Assembly: GCA_964016985.1 (NCBI GenBank)
Contig: OZ024826.1
Span: forward strand, 59,683,507-59,747,506
DNA length: 64,000 nt
Source: Anodontia alba
Lineage: Eukaryota > Mollusca > Bivalvia > Lucinida > Lucinidae
Reading direction: 5' to 3'
A program made the position numbers and the translations under genes. Below, piece after piece: positions 1 through 11,624 of the stretch (positions within the stretch are counted from its first letter, which is position 1; every line of letters starts with the position of its first letter). The notes under the pieces are model-generated. The model saw only the letters and a list, made by a program, of their open reading frames with translations. It did no database searches and had not been told where the DNA came from.

Positions 1-408
1 ACTAGAATTTTATGCCTTGGTCACAGAATAAAAGCATTTACTTGCAAAATACAGCATTCTACTGAGCCATTCAAGATGCTTTTTTTTTCAGCCAAAAATA
101 TTGATATTTTTCTAATTTGTTTTCACAAAAACATGTTGTGGCTACGCATTTGAAGTGCCTTGGTGCATGGATGTCCATGCTAATCTGAGTCTTTCCTGGT
201 TACACATATCTGAAGTTACATTTTTCTCTAATTATGACTGAAATACATGTATCACTGTTTTGTTTTTCTATTATGCACACTCCCATAGTTTGCGGGGGTT
301 GGGGAAGTGTGTGGGTGAGGGATATGGGAGGTATCTAATAAGCACTGCTTATTGACACATCTTGTTTTATCTGCTTATTTTGTTGTCTACATCTCTACAA
401 TATTTCAG

Positions 409-500
409 TAAGTGAAGCCCCAGTAGAAGCTCCAAAACCTCAGAAATATGAAAGTTACAACCCAGAGACCTACAAAACAGATGAACAAAAGAAAGAGGAG
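409..500 (+). CDS. Internal exon of the unrecognised left-edge gene
   Basis: 92 nt between an AG at 407-408 and a GTGAGA donor at 501. It enters with two bases of a split codon and leaves in phase 0. It encodes a Pro/Glu-rich segment ending DEQKKEE. Confidence 0.7.
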
Positions 501-2876
501 GTGAGAGAAAATATTTTAGACTTGTTCTCCTATTCACTTCAAGGTAGTTGTTTGGGTTCATGCAACAGCATTCAACTAAGTCTATTTATGTAGCTGACAT
601 CTCTATATCATTATTTTCAACAAAAAAATATGTCCACCTGTAGCATCCATGAAAATGCTAGTTAGCAGTCTCTAGGTTAACTCAAATAAAAAATTGATGG
701 ATATTTTTTCTTATTTTCCTAGAAAATAGGGTTTGACATATCGGTTTGACATGTCAAACTCTATTTTCTTGGAAAAGTAAGCAAAATATTTCAAAATGTC
801 TGCTTAAAATTTTACTCAGCATTCTAAGCATTAAGGAATAGTTTGTCTGGGTGGGTGTATCCTATTCAGCCAATCATGGTAGGATATGTTTTCACAAAAT
901 AACATTGAGAACTCAAGATTTTAACTGAAGCAGCAAGTCATCTTTTTTTTTTTTTTTTTTTGACTTTCACTACTTAATTATATTAAGTAAAAGAACTTTT
1001 GTTGAAATCTGTGGTCAATAGAAAATGTGTTATATATGAATGAATTTAAGCTGACAATGGAGATTTTGATTAGACTGCCTGAATGTACAAGCTGATCTGG
1101 GCCTTCTGCACCAGCATATGACATAAGAGTCCTTTTATTATATTAATAATTATGCATTCATAGCTCCGGATTAGGTATTTCTTTTTCAATCAAAGGGTAT
1201 TGATTCACTGAATAGATTCACCAGGATCACAATCCAAAGAATACTTTTGATCATACCCAAAAAGGAATTTTCACTTACTTGGCAGTTTTGGTTTTCATCG
1301 AGAAACCATCATCAGACTGTGACCTTGACTTTGTGATGCAACCAGACTTTGACTGCTCACTACTAGACTGGACTGTCTGATCCTGATAGTTTCTTTGACT
1401 TGTCATTGTCTCTGATTATTCTCCCTGTCAACTTCTTTTGCCCAAATTAATTGTGGCAGAGTAATAAAAACATGGCATATCATTATTTATGCGACCACAT
1501 TACATGCTTAGAGAAGCCTTAGTTCACCCCAAAGACAAAGTGGAAAAGTAAAATACCTGTGGTGTCGTGTAAGAAATCCTGTATTACAATTATGAATTAA
1601 AATACATAGGTAAAATGTTAAGAAAATTCAATACGAGACTGAGTGAACATCAGAAAGATGCCAAAAAATGTACAACAGATATATACAAAGCAAAAGTCAT
1701 CTGAAATATGTTTTAACAAAAGCGCAGGGACAGATCACATCGCTAAGTCAATAACCACAAGGTCAAGGTCACAGTCTGATGATGGTTCTCGATGAGCACC
1801 GACTTTCATAGTAGGTGAAAATTCTTTTTTTTTGATATGATCAAAAGAATTCTTTGGATTAAAAAGTATTAGTGTCTTCTTAGTATTCTATAAAAACATA
1901 GGTTGTGGGTATTCACTAGAAGCACTTCGCTGAGGCACTGTTAATGAGTATCCACGTTTTCATGGAGAAATAACAACAAAATATTATATACCTGATACCC
2001 CATCCTATCTAGAGCTATGGTATTGTATGTACAAAAGTAATTATTTCTCTTGATTTGTTTTTTAAACAGCTTCTTAGTGCGATAACAGGTAAATTAGAGA
2101 TTAAGGATGGGCCAATGGAACAGGATTTAGCAGAGGGTGTGGACTCAGATGAATGGGTAAGTTATCAGGCATCTGTACACTAATGTCATCTACAAAATTC
2201 AAAAGAAAGATGGGCATAATTCATTGTGCTGAAATAATCATTTATTCAAATAGAATTATTTTTATTATACATGGATATTAATTTTGTTTGAAGTACAATG
2301 GGCATTGAAGGGAAAAGCAAATATGGGCAAAGACTCTACCAGAGATGAAGATCTTAACCAGCTATGCCTTACAGACATTGAAAACTAATTGTTTTATAGT
2401 TTTGTTTTGATTTATAATTGCAAAACAGAAATAACAAGATTTTAGTTTTGTTTTTATATAAATATAGACAGACTAGTCTTGAACATTTCAATTATATCTG
2501 TTTTAACATTTCTGTTCTGTATTAAATTGCTATTGTTTCAGAAGCTACATGTACATATGTATGAGATCTCTTATACAAATAAATAAAAATAAATAATTAG
2601 GCCATTTTAAGTCAAGTTTACAAAATGAAATAGTTAACTGATGCATGTACCGTAATAACCCAAATTATTGGGACAAATAGGCCTTTGCAAACAGCATAGA
2701 CCCAGATCAGAGGCATCTGATCAGGGTTTGTATTGTTTGCTATACATACAGCAATATTTCAAAGACATCATCAGGTAGAAGAATGGATTATTTCAAATTT
2801 TAGTAGTAGGTAGATAAGTTGTCCAAATACTTATGGTATATACAGTATGTTTTGTCTTTTTCAGGAGGATTATTAA
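409..2876 (+). CDS. 3' end of an unrecognised gene with acidic C-terminus (3 coding exons)
   Basis: Three short exons join in frame: 409-500, 2070-2156 and 2865-2876. They are flanked by consensus sites (TATTTCAG acceptor, GTGAGA donor, AAACAG acceptor, GTAAGT donor, TTTTTCAG acceptor). Together they give about 63 C-terminal residues: a Pro/Glu/Lys-rich stretch (APVEAPKPQKYESYNPETYK), a charged segment (TDEQKKEE), then LLSAITGKLEIKDGPMEQD and the acidic end SDEWEDY followed by TAA. The two internal junctions keep codons intact (phase 0). The gene starts left of the window, so length and domains are unknown. Composition suggests a disordered, hydrophilic, probably intracellular tail. I do not recognise the family and assign no function. 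The exon structure is well supported by reading frame plus splice sites; the identity is not. Confidence 0.72.
696..835. repeat. Family A hairpin MITE relic
   Basis: Imperfect inverted repeat: TTATTTTCCTAGAAAATAGG on the left against CTATTTTCTTGGAAAAGTAA on the right, around two TTTGACAT motifs. The right end reads AGCATTCTAAGCATTAA, the terminus also seen at 39.8 and 50.8 kb. It lies in an intron of the left gene. Confidence 0.6.
1891..1972. repeat. Family B hairpin element (diverged)
   Basis: AACATAGGTTGTGGGTATTC pairs with GAGTATCCACGTTTTCATGG around the AGAAGCACTT core. It is a decayed copy of the palindrome best preserved at 5343-5445. Confidence 0.55.
2070..2156 (+). CDS. Penultimate coding exon of the left-edge gene
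   Basis: 87 nt, 29 whole codons, flanked by TTTTTTAAACAG and GTAAGTTA. It encodes LLSAITGK...AEGVDSDEW. Both borders are phase 0. Confidence 0.72.
2865..2876 (+). CDS. Last coding exon, 12 nt: E-D-Y-stop
   Basis: After a strong pyrimidine tract (TTTTGTCTTTTTCAG) the frame reads GAG GAT TAT TAA. It completes the acidic tail DSDEWEDY. The 3' UTR follows, but its end cannot be placed. Confidence 0.65.
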   Translation, partial: EDY

Positions 2877-3024
2877 TCTTTTGCATACAGCAATTCTGAG
2901 CTAACAGACACTTGAAAACATCTTTCTGGTTGTTCTCTATTGAAAGGGCTTAGCATTTCATTTGACTTGTCTATTAGCATAGCACTAGACAAGTTGCTTA
3001 TTGTCAGCCAGATTGTTTTGATTT

Positions 3025-3130
3025 TTTTTTTCTGCTCAAAAACATACATTGTGAGTACTCATTAGAAGTGCCTCACTGAGGTAGATCTAATGAATACCTA
3101 CAATGTATGTTTTTTGTGCAGAAATAAGAA
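3025..3130. repeat. Family B hairpin element
   Basis: CTGCTCAAAAACATACATTG pairs with CAATGTATGTTTTTTGTGCA. The centre is CATTAGAAGTGCCTCACTGA. Arms are about 45 bp with a few mismatches. Confidence 0.75.
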
Positions 3131-3194
3131 AAAACAATATATGGAAACTGCGTTTATTTTGAGCTGTGACTGAAGAGATGATACAGATATGATT

Positions 3195-3422
3195 CAGGGC
3201 TCAGTTGTTCAAAGCATCGTTAACTTAACGAGCTCGTTAAGGGTCATTTCGTTAACTGTTTTAGGGGATTCATTATACAACATTCTGATACTTTTTGCTG
3301 AAAAAATGTGAGTGCTTCACATTTTTCCAGCAAAAAATTTCAGCATAATTGCGTATCACTTGATGTAAATTTTAACAAATTGTTAACTAACGACATCGTT
3401 AGCTTTGAACAACTGGACCCTG
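3195..3422. mobile_element. Family D TIR MITE, copy 1
   Basis: About 228 bp. The left end CAGGGCTCAGTTGTTCAAAG is the inverse of the right end CTTTGAACAACTGGACCCTG. Inside are CGTTAACTTAACGAGCTCG and paired GCTGAAAAAATGTGAG / CACATTTTTCCAGC arms. Non-autonomous with no ORF. Two further copies lie at 24.3 and 28.2 kb. Confidence 0.85.
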
Positions 3423-4055
3423 ATAATTATTATAAACTGCTAAGCCCTATTTTCAGGGAAATCTAAGAAAATGTGCCTCATTTGTCTGTAAGTTTAACAT
3501 ACAGCAAGCTAGAGGAGAAAAATACACATAACAAACTAGCTGATTTATGGAAGGATATGCTGAGCTGCTAAAGAAGTATTCAACAGATGCCAAAGACCTA
3601 CTGTGATATGCAAATCAACATTCCTTCAATTTGCTCATGTCAGTATTTTATACAACTCTTTTTACTGTAGACAGAGATTGTGTATCCTGAATATAACTCT
3701 AGATGGCCAGTGTTATTTTTGCCCTCCAGAAGAGGAAGGCCTGCTGTCAGAAGGTCTCAGTCATATGACTGAAACAAGTCAGAAGACAGTGATGCCAAAA
3801 TTAAAAAGAAAAGGTCAGACTTTGATGTTAATCAGCTAATAGTACCAGATATGGTTATTGATGTTTAGAATAATGTCCATATTATCATGTACTAAACTGA
3901 TGTTGCATATGCCAATCTTTGGACACCATTTAACATAATATTTCTATACATTCTTTAGCACCTTGTTTTTTATAAAAACTTTCCAGTACCAGAAAAAATG
4001 GCCAGTGCCTAATTAAAAACGTATATTATCTCCAAGATGGAATGTCTGACTGTGA

Positions 4056-4177
<122 letters not shown>

Positions 4178-4414
4178 TGTGTGTGTAGATAATGAAATAT
4201 ACTTTATACATATGTACATCTCATGCAGATATCTTAACATACCTCTGGTAGCCTATAAAGATCAGAACTTTCTGAATGGGCCTCATACTCAGATAAAAGT
4301 GTCAGTCCATGTCACATTCTAGCATATAGGCTAGGGACCAGCAAGTATATCTTAACATTTACCACTCCATGGGCTTATTCAGCAGATGACAAATTGATTA
4401 TATTTTTTTTCCAG

Positions 4415-4500
4415 TAAATAGGACGACATTTCATGCAAATTATCTCCTGAGGAGGCGGGAGATATTTTGCATGGAATGTCAAATCCTATTCCCCTCACCC
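4415..4500. repeat. Family A hairpin core
   Basis: GACATTTCATGCAAATTATC pairs with GATATTTTGCATGGAATGTC, flanked by AATAGGAC and its complement TCCTATTCC. Confidence 0.65.
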
Positions 4501-4516
4501 CCACCTCACTCTCATC

Positions 4517-4580
4517 ACCCCCCCCCCCCCCCCCCACCCCCCCACCAAAAAAAAAAAAATAAAAATAAATAAATAAATAA
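4517..4580. repeat. Poly-C / poly-A low-complexity tract
   Basis: A C-run broken by single A residues, then an A-run and AAAT repeats. No other content. Confidence 0.9.
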
Positions 4581-4834
4581 ATTTTAAGAAAAAATATTTA
4601 AAAATGCTGAAATTTTTACTAGTTTGCTAATCATTAAGGTGACCACTGGGTGAATTGTCTGTCATATTTACAGGGAGACCACTTTTATTATTTACTGATT
4701 TACTTTTGTCTATCCCCTTCTGAATTCTGAAAATTGGTTTACTCTAGAAGGTGAGCAGATTCCTTCCTTTTAGAGTAGAGACCTTCCCAGAATATTGAAA
4801 GAGTTGCCTCGACTGAAAGTGTGTCCATTCCCCT

Positions 4835-5014
4835 TAACCCTTATCCTGCTGAATATTTGAATAAGCCACATACATTTCTGACTATCAGCCAATCAGATTA
4901 CATGATGTAGTGTTTTCATTCAAATTCACAAACTTGATGGCAAACAGTGTAGATCCTGATCAGATGGCTTCTTCAGAAGGTAGGGGTTGTCGTGAACAAC
5001 AGGATAAGGGTTAA
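4835..5014. repeat. Family C element, TAACCC...GGGTTA ends
   Basis: Starts TAACCCTTATCCTGCTGAAT and ends AACAGGATAAGGGTTA, an inverted pair. Inside is GGCAAACAGTGTAGATCCTG followed by ATCAGATGG, the family core, with the second half of the hairpin missing. Confidence 0.65.
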
Positions 5015-5084
5015 AATGTTTGACCAGCCTCTATGTATAGTGAAAACCTCATCTGAGTTCCTCCTTCTTTGTCATTAACCTTAA

Positions 5085-5240
5085 AGTGCCAAATTTAAAT
5101 ATTAGCAGATGACATTTTGAAGTACTTTTCTTATATTTCTGAGAAAAACAGAGCTTGACTTTTCATGTGAATTGTCTCCACAGGAGTCAATTCACATGAA
5201 ATATCAATCCCTGTTTTCTCAGAAAAAGTCACAAGAATAT
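5085..5240. repeat. Family A hairpin element
   Basis: GCAGATGACATTTTGAAGTA start, then TTTCATGTGAATTGTCTCC pairing with GAGTCAATTCACATGAAAT, and CTGAGAAAAACAG pairing with CTGTTTTCTCAG. Confidence 0.7.
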
Positions 5241-5342
5241 TACAGTTTTGTTGTCTGCTGATTTGGTGATAATTGTACCAAGGATTGAAGGAGTATGTTG
5301 CATAGCTACAGATAAGAGGGGGTATCCACATAATATTTTTTT

Positions 5343-5445
5343 TATTTCTCTACGAAAACATATGTTGTGGGTACTCATTAGAAGTGCCTCACCGAGGCAC
5401 TTGTAATGAGTACCCACAACATGTTTTCGTGGAGAAATAAGAAAG
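5343..5445. repeat. Family B hairpin element, best-preserved copy
   Basis: Near-perfect palindrome: TTATTTCTCTACGAAAACAT pairs with ATGTTTTCGTGGAGAAATAA, and GGGTACTCATTAGAAGTGCC pairs with GGCACTTGTAATGAGTACCC. Arms are about 50 bp with almost no loop. No ORF and no TIR typical of a known superfamily. Confidence 0.85.
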
Positions 5446-5682
5446 ATATCAGCATCTTTTGGATGAAAAAAGCGCCCTATCTGTTGTTGTGATGTTGGCT
5501 GAAATGGAGAGTAAAACTGACAGTATGAATTTACCAACAGTGAAGAACCAGTTTATCCAGTGCAATGATTCAGTCTCTACTCATTATTCACTGCTTGTTA
5601 TATTCCCCGCATATAAAGTATAAGGGGTATATAGTTTTTGTCTTTTCTGTAACATTGTGTGTGTGTCTGTGTGTAAACTTCT

Positions 5683-5960
5683 TCCGTCAAAGATTTCTCA
5701 GGAACTTCTGCACCTAGGATTCTGAATTTGGTACAAACATGGGTATGACTTGTTGTATTGTGTATGAGAGAATCAGCATGCTTATCATTCCCTTTATTTT
5801 TCCATTTTTCTTTTTCGCTCAATAAAATTTTTCATCACAGATTTCTCTGTTGAAGTATATTGTGTAAAAGAAAACCACAGTGCTGAAATTTGTTTAGCCC
5901 TTTTTTTTTTTATTTTCCATCTCTCACACCAATGTAATGCATAGTGAAAGGGCTAGATTC
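5683..5960. repeat. Single unit of the 10-kb tandem repeat
   Basis: TCAAAGATTTCTCAGGAACT, TTTGGTACAAACAT and AATCAGCATGCTTATCATTC recur at 10.0 and 10.33 kb, so this is a dispersed copy of that unit. Confidence 0.65.
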
Positions 5961-6049
5961 ACGAATTCTTGTATACTGCCCTGTTAATTCTCATTTTAGC
6001 AAACTGTAAAATATGCTTCAGTTTGTAAGTTTTTATATTATATAATATT

Positions 6050-6840
6050 TCGTCTTTACAACTATGTATGAAATATTTGGCAAAATCGCTTTAAGAGCAC
6101 TACCAAATCGGACCCACTAAAGCACCAAACGCGACATTTTTTCACATTTTTTTGTGTAAAAGGCAGCTGAAAAAATATGAAGCCCCGTATTCGACACCGT
6201 GATTTTTCGTGCAACGTTTCATAAACGAATGAAGAATATTTGGTAAAAAAATCAAGGTGTCGAAATTGTGGCTTCATGTTCAAATAAAATAAAATATAAT
6301 TGAAGAGATCTCGATAAGACTCTTCATTGTATTCTGTTTGCGCTACTAAGTTTTTCTGCTTTTTGAAAGAAAGATAATCAAATAAAATGAATTTCGTCCA
6401 GAAAAAAGAAGAAATAATCATAGGTAAGCAATAAGTACGACATTTCATCCAGAAAGCCAATGAAACCATTGTTTTTCGACAGCAAGAGACCCGGCTTCCG
6501 AAATTACGTTACATGCGAAATTTGCGTTTTTACAAGGGACGCCACTCCAATAACCGCTGAGGGATGACAGTTCTGCGTTGTTGACAACGGTGGTTTTACA
6601 ATAAAAAATCGGTGTTTTGCGTTCGTTTGTTCTACATTGGAGTTTTCTATATTTTTTCTCTCGAATGATAATTCCAATGTCCAAAATTCGAGGTTTCAAT
6701 GGAAATAAAAACGACCTCATTCATGCGTTGCGGGCGTTTTTTTGGTTTTTTTTTTTTGTGTTTTGTTTTCTAATGCTGTCTGTAAACGATAAAACCGAGC
6801 ATTTGAAAGGAAATGTGATGTACATATAACAAAATGGTAC
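6050..6840. other. Unrecognised CpG-richer stretch
   Basis: Base composition changes here, with many more CG dinucleotides than the surrounding AT-rich DNA. A 135-codon minus-strand frame spans 6062-6469, but it lacks recognisable domains and clear splice sites. Could be a relic of an element or a young insert; no function is assigned. Confidence 0.3.
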
Positions 6841-6940
6841 ACAAAAATAAGAATTTTTTTACGGGAAAATTATTATAATCGGCTTGTGCATTGAAAAATC
6901 CAACCTATTATTATTGTAATTTTGACCATTTTCATTACGT

Positions 6941-7015
6941 CATCTGTGGTGTAGTGGGTAAAACGCTCGTTTAGTATTCTGTGGGTCTCGAGTTCAAAAC
7001 CTGGAAAGGGCATTT
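6941..7015 (+). mobile_element. tRNA-derived SINE head
   Basis: TGGTGTAGTGGGTAAAACG resembles a pol III A box and GAGTTCAAAACCTGG a B box, 35-40 bp apart, followed by a T-run. The acceptor stem does not pair, so this is a SINE relic rather than a tRNA gene. The sequence 3' of it is a family A hairpin. Confidence 0.55.
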
Positions 7016-7034
7016 TTTTTTTTTTACTTTTTCA

Positions 7035-7225
7035 TTTATTTTTCAGATAAAATGTCTTGACATTTCATGCAATTTGCAGACAATTCACATGAAATGTCAA
7101 GACATTTTTATAAAAATTAAAAGAAACATGAAATTGTTATCTTTCTTTTATGTTGAAGAGAAAATAAGTTGACATTTCCTATGAACTGTCCCAAGCAGAC
7201 AGTTCACATGAAATGTCAAGACTAT
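7035..7225. repeat. Two adjacent family A hairpin cores
   Basis: TCTTGACATTTCATGC pairs with CATGAAATGTCAAGACA at 7050-7108. A second core GTTGACATTTCCTATGAACT pairs with AGTTCACATGAAATGTCAAG at 7168-7221. The two lie 60 bp apart in tandem. Confidence 0.65.
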
Positions 7226-7412
7226 CCCCCTCCCCCACCAAAAAAAAATCAAATTGTCGTGTGCTTCAATTTTTCATGGCGCTTAAAGAGTTGATATTAC
7301 AACAGGAGAGAGATTACTAAGCTTGTACACAAGTTTGGATTTTAATTTGCTTTTCTTTGCAAGACAGTTCCATGCATGTATATGGTAATCACAAACATTA
7401 GAATTTGCGAAG

Positions 7413-7560
7413 CGGCCGTGTGGCGGAGTGGTTAGTGCTCCCGACTTTAGAACACAATGTCTCGGTTTCGAATCGATTGGAGGCGGAATTCATCGAGCTT
7501 ATACTCAGGCCAGTTTGCAAATACTATGGCGTCTGATCACAATTTTCGCATTGCAGTCTA
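7413..7560 (+). mobile_element. tRNA-derived SINE with intact A and B boxes
   Basis: GTGTGGCGGAGTGGTTAG (A box) and GGTTTCGAATCGATTGG (B box) are correctly spaced, as in Leu/Ser-type tRNAs. The sequence then continues into an unrelated body without a CCA-compatible acceptor stem. A retroposon head is more likely than a functional tRNA. Confidence 0.6.
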
Positions 7561-8149
7561 TGCTGAAGTAAAGACCCAAAGTTTCTTCCTACAGACAATG
7601 AAGACTGAATATGCTGTGCAGATGCATTAGCTGATCTGAGTCCTTGCTACGTACATGTGTCAGTTTTCAGGAATACCTGTGCTAAGGTTCCTAGCGGGCA
7701 CATGACGAATGACATTGCATCACCTTTACTGCGACATTGTAGTCATGTCCTGCTGGACTTATATTTGTTCACAATAGGGTGTACCAGCTGGCCTTGGTTT
7801 CGTAAGGACAGATAGTTAAACACTACTAAATGGCTGCTATCAGTGTTGAACCTAATATTTAAGATGTTTCTATTTGCATACATATTTGCACTTGTATGTA
7901 CAAAGATGACGTTTGTTATATTATGTCCAGCAGGTTTATAGTGCTCTACTAAACTGTATCTTTAGAATGAATCCGGAGCTTTTTTCCCAGTCTGTTCAGT
8001 GTCTAGATATGTTCGATGTTTATTTTTGCATACTTGCACTACACATAGCAATATATTTTGCATGTCAACTATGGAAACCAGAGGACCAACAGTCCTGTAG
8101 CTCAACTGAGACCTCCGGTCCTGGGCGGGGACAGACAATCTATGGGTGA

Positions 8150-8990
8150 CAGATCTTTGTGTCGATAAAAACCTTTTGCCATTACGACCACTTGATATAA
8201 GTTTCAAATAAATCCTTTGAACTGAGATTTTATACATTTTTTTTCAGGATTTTATACATGTACATAGCCCCAAAGCAGCGGCAGATAACCCCTAGGGAAC
8301 ATAATTTTTATGTCAAATGAATTCTTTTGTCACTATGGCCAACTGATGCAAGTTTGAAAGAAATCTCTTTGAAATGTGATTTTATACATATTTTTTATAC
8401 ATGTTGGTAGCCTTAGGACAGGGGCAGATCACGTCTTTGGGACAGGGTTTTGATGTCGGATGAAACCTGTTGTCACTGTGGCCATCTGGTGCAAGTTTCG
8501 AAAACAAATCTGATTGAACTGTGATTTTTTACATGTACATAACCCTGGAGCACGGGCAGATAAGCCCTTGGGGACAGAGTTTTGATGTCGAATGAAAGTT
8601 TTTGCCATGATGGCCAACTGGTGGAAGTTTATAAACAAAATCTCAGTGAACTATGATCTTGTACATTTTTTTTTTTTCATGATTACATACCTGTACATAG
8701 CACAGGGGCATATCAACCCTGGGGATTGAATTTTTATGTCAAATTAAATTTTTTCTCACTATGGCCAGCTGGTGCAAGTTTCATAAAAATAATTTTGAAC
8801 TGTGATTTGTGATTTTATATACAAATTTTCCATGATTTGATACATGTACATAGACAAGGAGCAGGAGCAGATCACCACCGGGGGCAGAGTTTTAATGTCA
8901 AATGAAACATTTTGTAACTATGACCAAATAGTGCAAATTTAAAAGTCTCTTTGACCTGTGATTTTATACATTTCTTCCAATGGGATCAAA
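8150..8990. repeat. Divergent tandem array, about 6 units of 135-155 bp
   Basis: Each unit carries a TATGGCCAACTGGTGCAAGT-like line, then TTGAACTGTGATTTTATACA, then CATGTACATAGCCC and GGGCAGATCAC. Units fall near 8160, 8320, 8460, 8595, 8745 and 8900. Divergence between units is high, so the array is old. Confidence 0.75.
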
Positions 8991-9299
8991 TATGATATTG
9001 CCATAAGATAGATCAATGATGAGCTGGCTGATCTGCGTCTTCACTGGCTCACATGTAATTTTGTAGCAGTCGGTATGCCGCGGCTGTTATCAGTACTAGC
9101 ATGCCAATTAATGACATTCATGCCAAATGTTATGTGATAAATTTGTTGTTGGGGATACATAACTTTTGGTGACATGATACTTAACATTTTAACTGTATGC
9201 TGCAAACTGTGACAAACAAAAATATGCAGTAATGATACCAATACAGCAAAAAAAAAAACAAAAAAAAACAAAAAAAAAAAAACATCAATCACTGAATAT

Positions 9300-9900
9300 G
9301 GTCAAGCAAAAACAACATATTCTTGTAAGATAAATGTATCCTTTTGTTTCCATGGCAACAGAAAGTTAAGTGATGCGAATGCCACTTTTTACGCACAGTC
9401 AAATACTTTAGAACACATTTAAATCAATGAAATAAAACACACTTTACATTTCATGATTCAAATCAGTCAAAACCACATATTGTTTGGCTGAAGTAAATGG
9501 TTTTACAGTTTTGTTTCCATGGCAACAGAAACTTTAGTCTAGTGTTTTTCTTTCCTTTTTAATGTGTCTCCCATTACTGATAATCAAAGTTTTATACTTT
9601 ATGTAGTGATAAAGATAGAATCGCATAGTAAACAGAATAAATTAAATAAAACTGCGTTTTTTTTTGTAATAAATTTGACATATTTGTTGTCATGGTAACA
9701 GAAATTTCTGTGTTATGGTGATTTTTATTCATAACTTTGTGCTACAGTATTTGACAAATATGAAACTAACAAATGGGAATGCTTTTAGTGGCATTGCTCC
9801 TAAATTTCAGCTATGAAATTGATTAAAACAAACAGTTTTACAGTACACCATGTAGTGTGTTGTTGTTACCATAGCAACCATAATGATTGGTTTTCAAACT
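9300..9900. repeat. Tandem array of about 170-bp units, each with an RFX X-box-like motif
   Basis: Four diverged units repeat at 167, 173 and 179 bp offsets. The most conserved line is GTTTCCATGGCAAC at 9346 and 9513, GTTGTCATGGTAAC at 9686 and GTTACCATAGCAAC at 9865. Flanking lines (AATCA...AAACAACATATT) are also shared. Confidence 0.7.
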
Positions 9901-9999
9901 TGTTGTTGTTGTTTTTGAAGATGTCCCATGCTGACTTATATTTACAAGCGTTTTGATCAATATATTGAATAGGGCAGATTTTGGTCATTCGTGAACCAA

Positions 10000-10560
10000 G
10001 CCCTTTGTGTCAAAGATTTCACAAGAACTACTGCATCTAGGATTTTGAAATTTGGTACAAACATTAGGTATGACTATTTGCATTGTGTAAGAGAATCAGC
10101 ATGCCCATGCTTATCATTCCCTATATCTGTCAATTTTTCTTTCCAATAAAACTTTTCATCAAGGACTTCTTGGGTCCTATGAGAGCTAGAATTCAAATTT
10201 TGTATACACCTACAGAGGATTGAAGTCTTGTCATTTAAAAGAAAAGCAAGATACTGTGATTTATTTTGCCTTCTCTTTCTGTTTATTCCTTTTTCCATCT
10301 GTCATTTAACTGTAAGACATAGGGAAATTTTTGTCAAAGATTTCTCAGGAACTACTGCACTTAGGAGTTTGACAAAGTTTGTACTTACAGTATGTTTGAC
10401 TTCATTAATTATGTAAGACAGATTCAGCATCCTCCTGCTTATCATTCCCTTTATTTGTCCATTTTTCATTTTTTTCTCATGAAAAGCCATCACAAATTTT
10501 CCATCTGTTATTAGAGCCATAGTCTTCAGATTGCTGAGATTTATTTCTTTTGCCCATCTC
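10000..10560. repeat. Two tandem units of about 326 bp
   Basis: GTCAAAGATTTCACAAGAAC at 10009 recurs as GTCAAAGATTTCTCAGGAAC at 10333, followed in both by the GCTTATCATTCCCT line. A third copy lies at 5.7 kb. Confidence 0.65.
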
Positions 10561-10737
10561 ATGCAATACTAAGGGAAGATTTGCATCTACAGACCTCTGA
10601 TAGCTGTGGCCAGGGGTATGTGAGCTTTACTTACTGTCTACTATTTTTTTTTAGAGTTTCAGTACTGTGCAAACATGCACAGGAAGAGGTCAGTTCCATA
10701 GCTCCAGGTAAAGAGTTTTTTGGATGATTATTTTGAT

Positions 10738-10843
10738 TAGTTTTTTTTAAACCAAAACATATTTTATGGGTACTCATTGGAATCCCCTTACTGAAGTAAT
10801 TTGAATGAGAACTCGTAAGATCCATTTTGGTTAAAAATTTTCT
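10738..10843. repeat. Family B hairpin element (diverged)
   Basis: AAACCAAAACATATTTTATG pairs with the downstream CATTTTGGTT; GGGTACTCATTGGAAT marks the family core. Confidence 0.55.
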
Positions 10844-11408
10844 CAGTATATCGCTTCTGTTATCAGCTTATCTGGAGATTTGCTCAGATAGAATATTTTT
10901 GCCTTAATAACAGCAATAATATCATTTTTTTTTGTGTGTAAAAAATAAAAATAAAAATAAAAAAAACAAAAGTTTTATAAGCTGATATGTAAGATGCCAG
11001 GAAATAATGTTTTAATTTTTTATACAATTTTAGCAAAAGTTACCTTGCTTTTTAAGACAGCTTACTGTGAATAGTTTTTTGTTGTTTTATTGTTACTGTT
11101 TTATTGTTGTTCATGTATTTGTTGTTGAAATATTGTTTTGGTGTCTCCTCAGCATTACTTACATTAGGTGATATATATGATGTGCGATAAAAGAAAAAGG
11201 CCCTTAGGTCATACGTGAACAGTAAATGCCCAGTTCCGCTGCACATCATGCCTTCAGATGAGGCCTTTGCTGTCCTTCAGTATATTCTACGTATCCATTG
11301 ATTCTGTTAGTGGACAATGAAGGTCCTGATCAGATCATATGCAGGTTGACCTACGCATTCACTGCAAGCTTATGTAATGAAGGCCCTTTTTTTATGTTGT
11401 CAGTTTTT

Positions 11409-11624
11409 TAACCCTTGTAGACTGAATAGACTCCCCATACTATATATTGGAAGAGTCCAATTTCAATTTTAGGTATGTCCAGCTATGAAATTTAGATATT
11501 CCTATAGCTAAAATATTTGCAAACAGTGGAGACCCTGATCAGATGCTGCATTCTGTGGCATCTGGTCTGGGTCTGCACTTTTTGCCAGTTAATCTTTTAG
11601 GGATTTCCAGACTACAATGGGTTA
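11409..11624. repeat. Family C element with TAACCC...GGGTTA ends
   Basis: TAACCCTTGTAGACTGAATA and its inverse near CTACAATGGGTTA bound the core TTGCAAACAGTGGAGACCCT...GGTCTGGGTCTGCACT. A closely similar copy lies at 18542-18771. Confidence 0.75.

Noticed and set aside
6062..6469. 135-codon minus-strand frame
   Set aside because: No recognisable domain, no splice context, and Phe/Lys-rich composition as expected from AT-rich DNA.
6941..7490. Two candidate tRNA genes
   Set aside because: A and B boxes are present but acceptor stems do not pair and the sequence continues into repeats; called SINE heads instead.
8150..10560. CRISPR-like spaced repeats
   Set aside because: Eukaryotic context, long diverged units and no short identical repeats with unique spacers.
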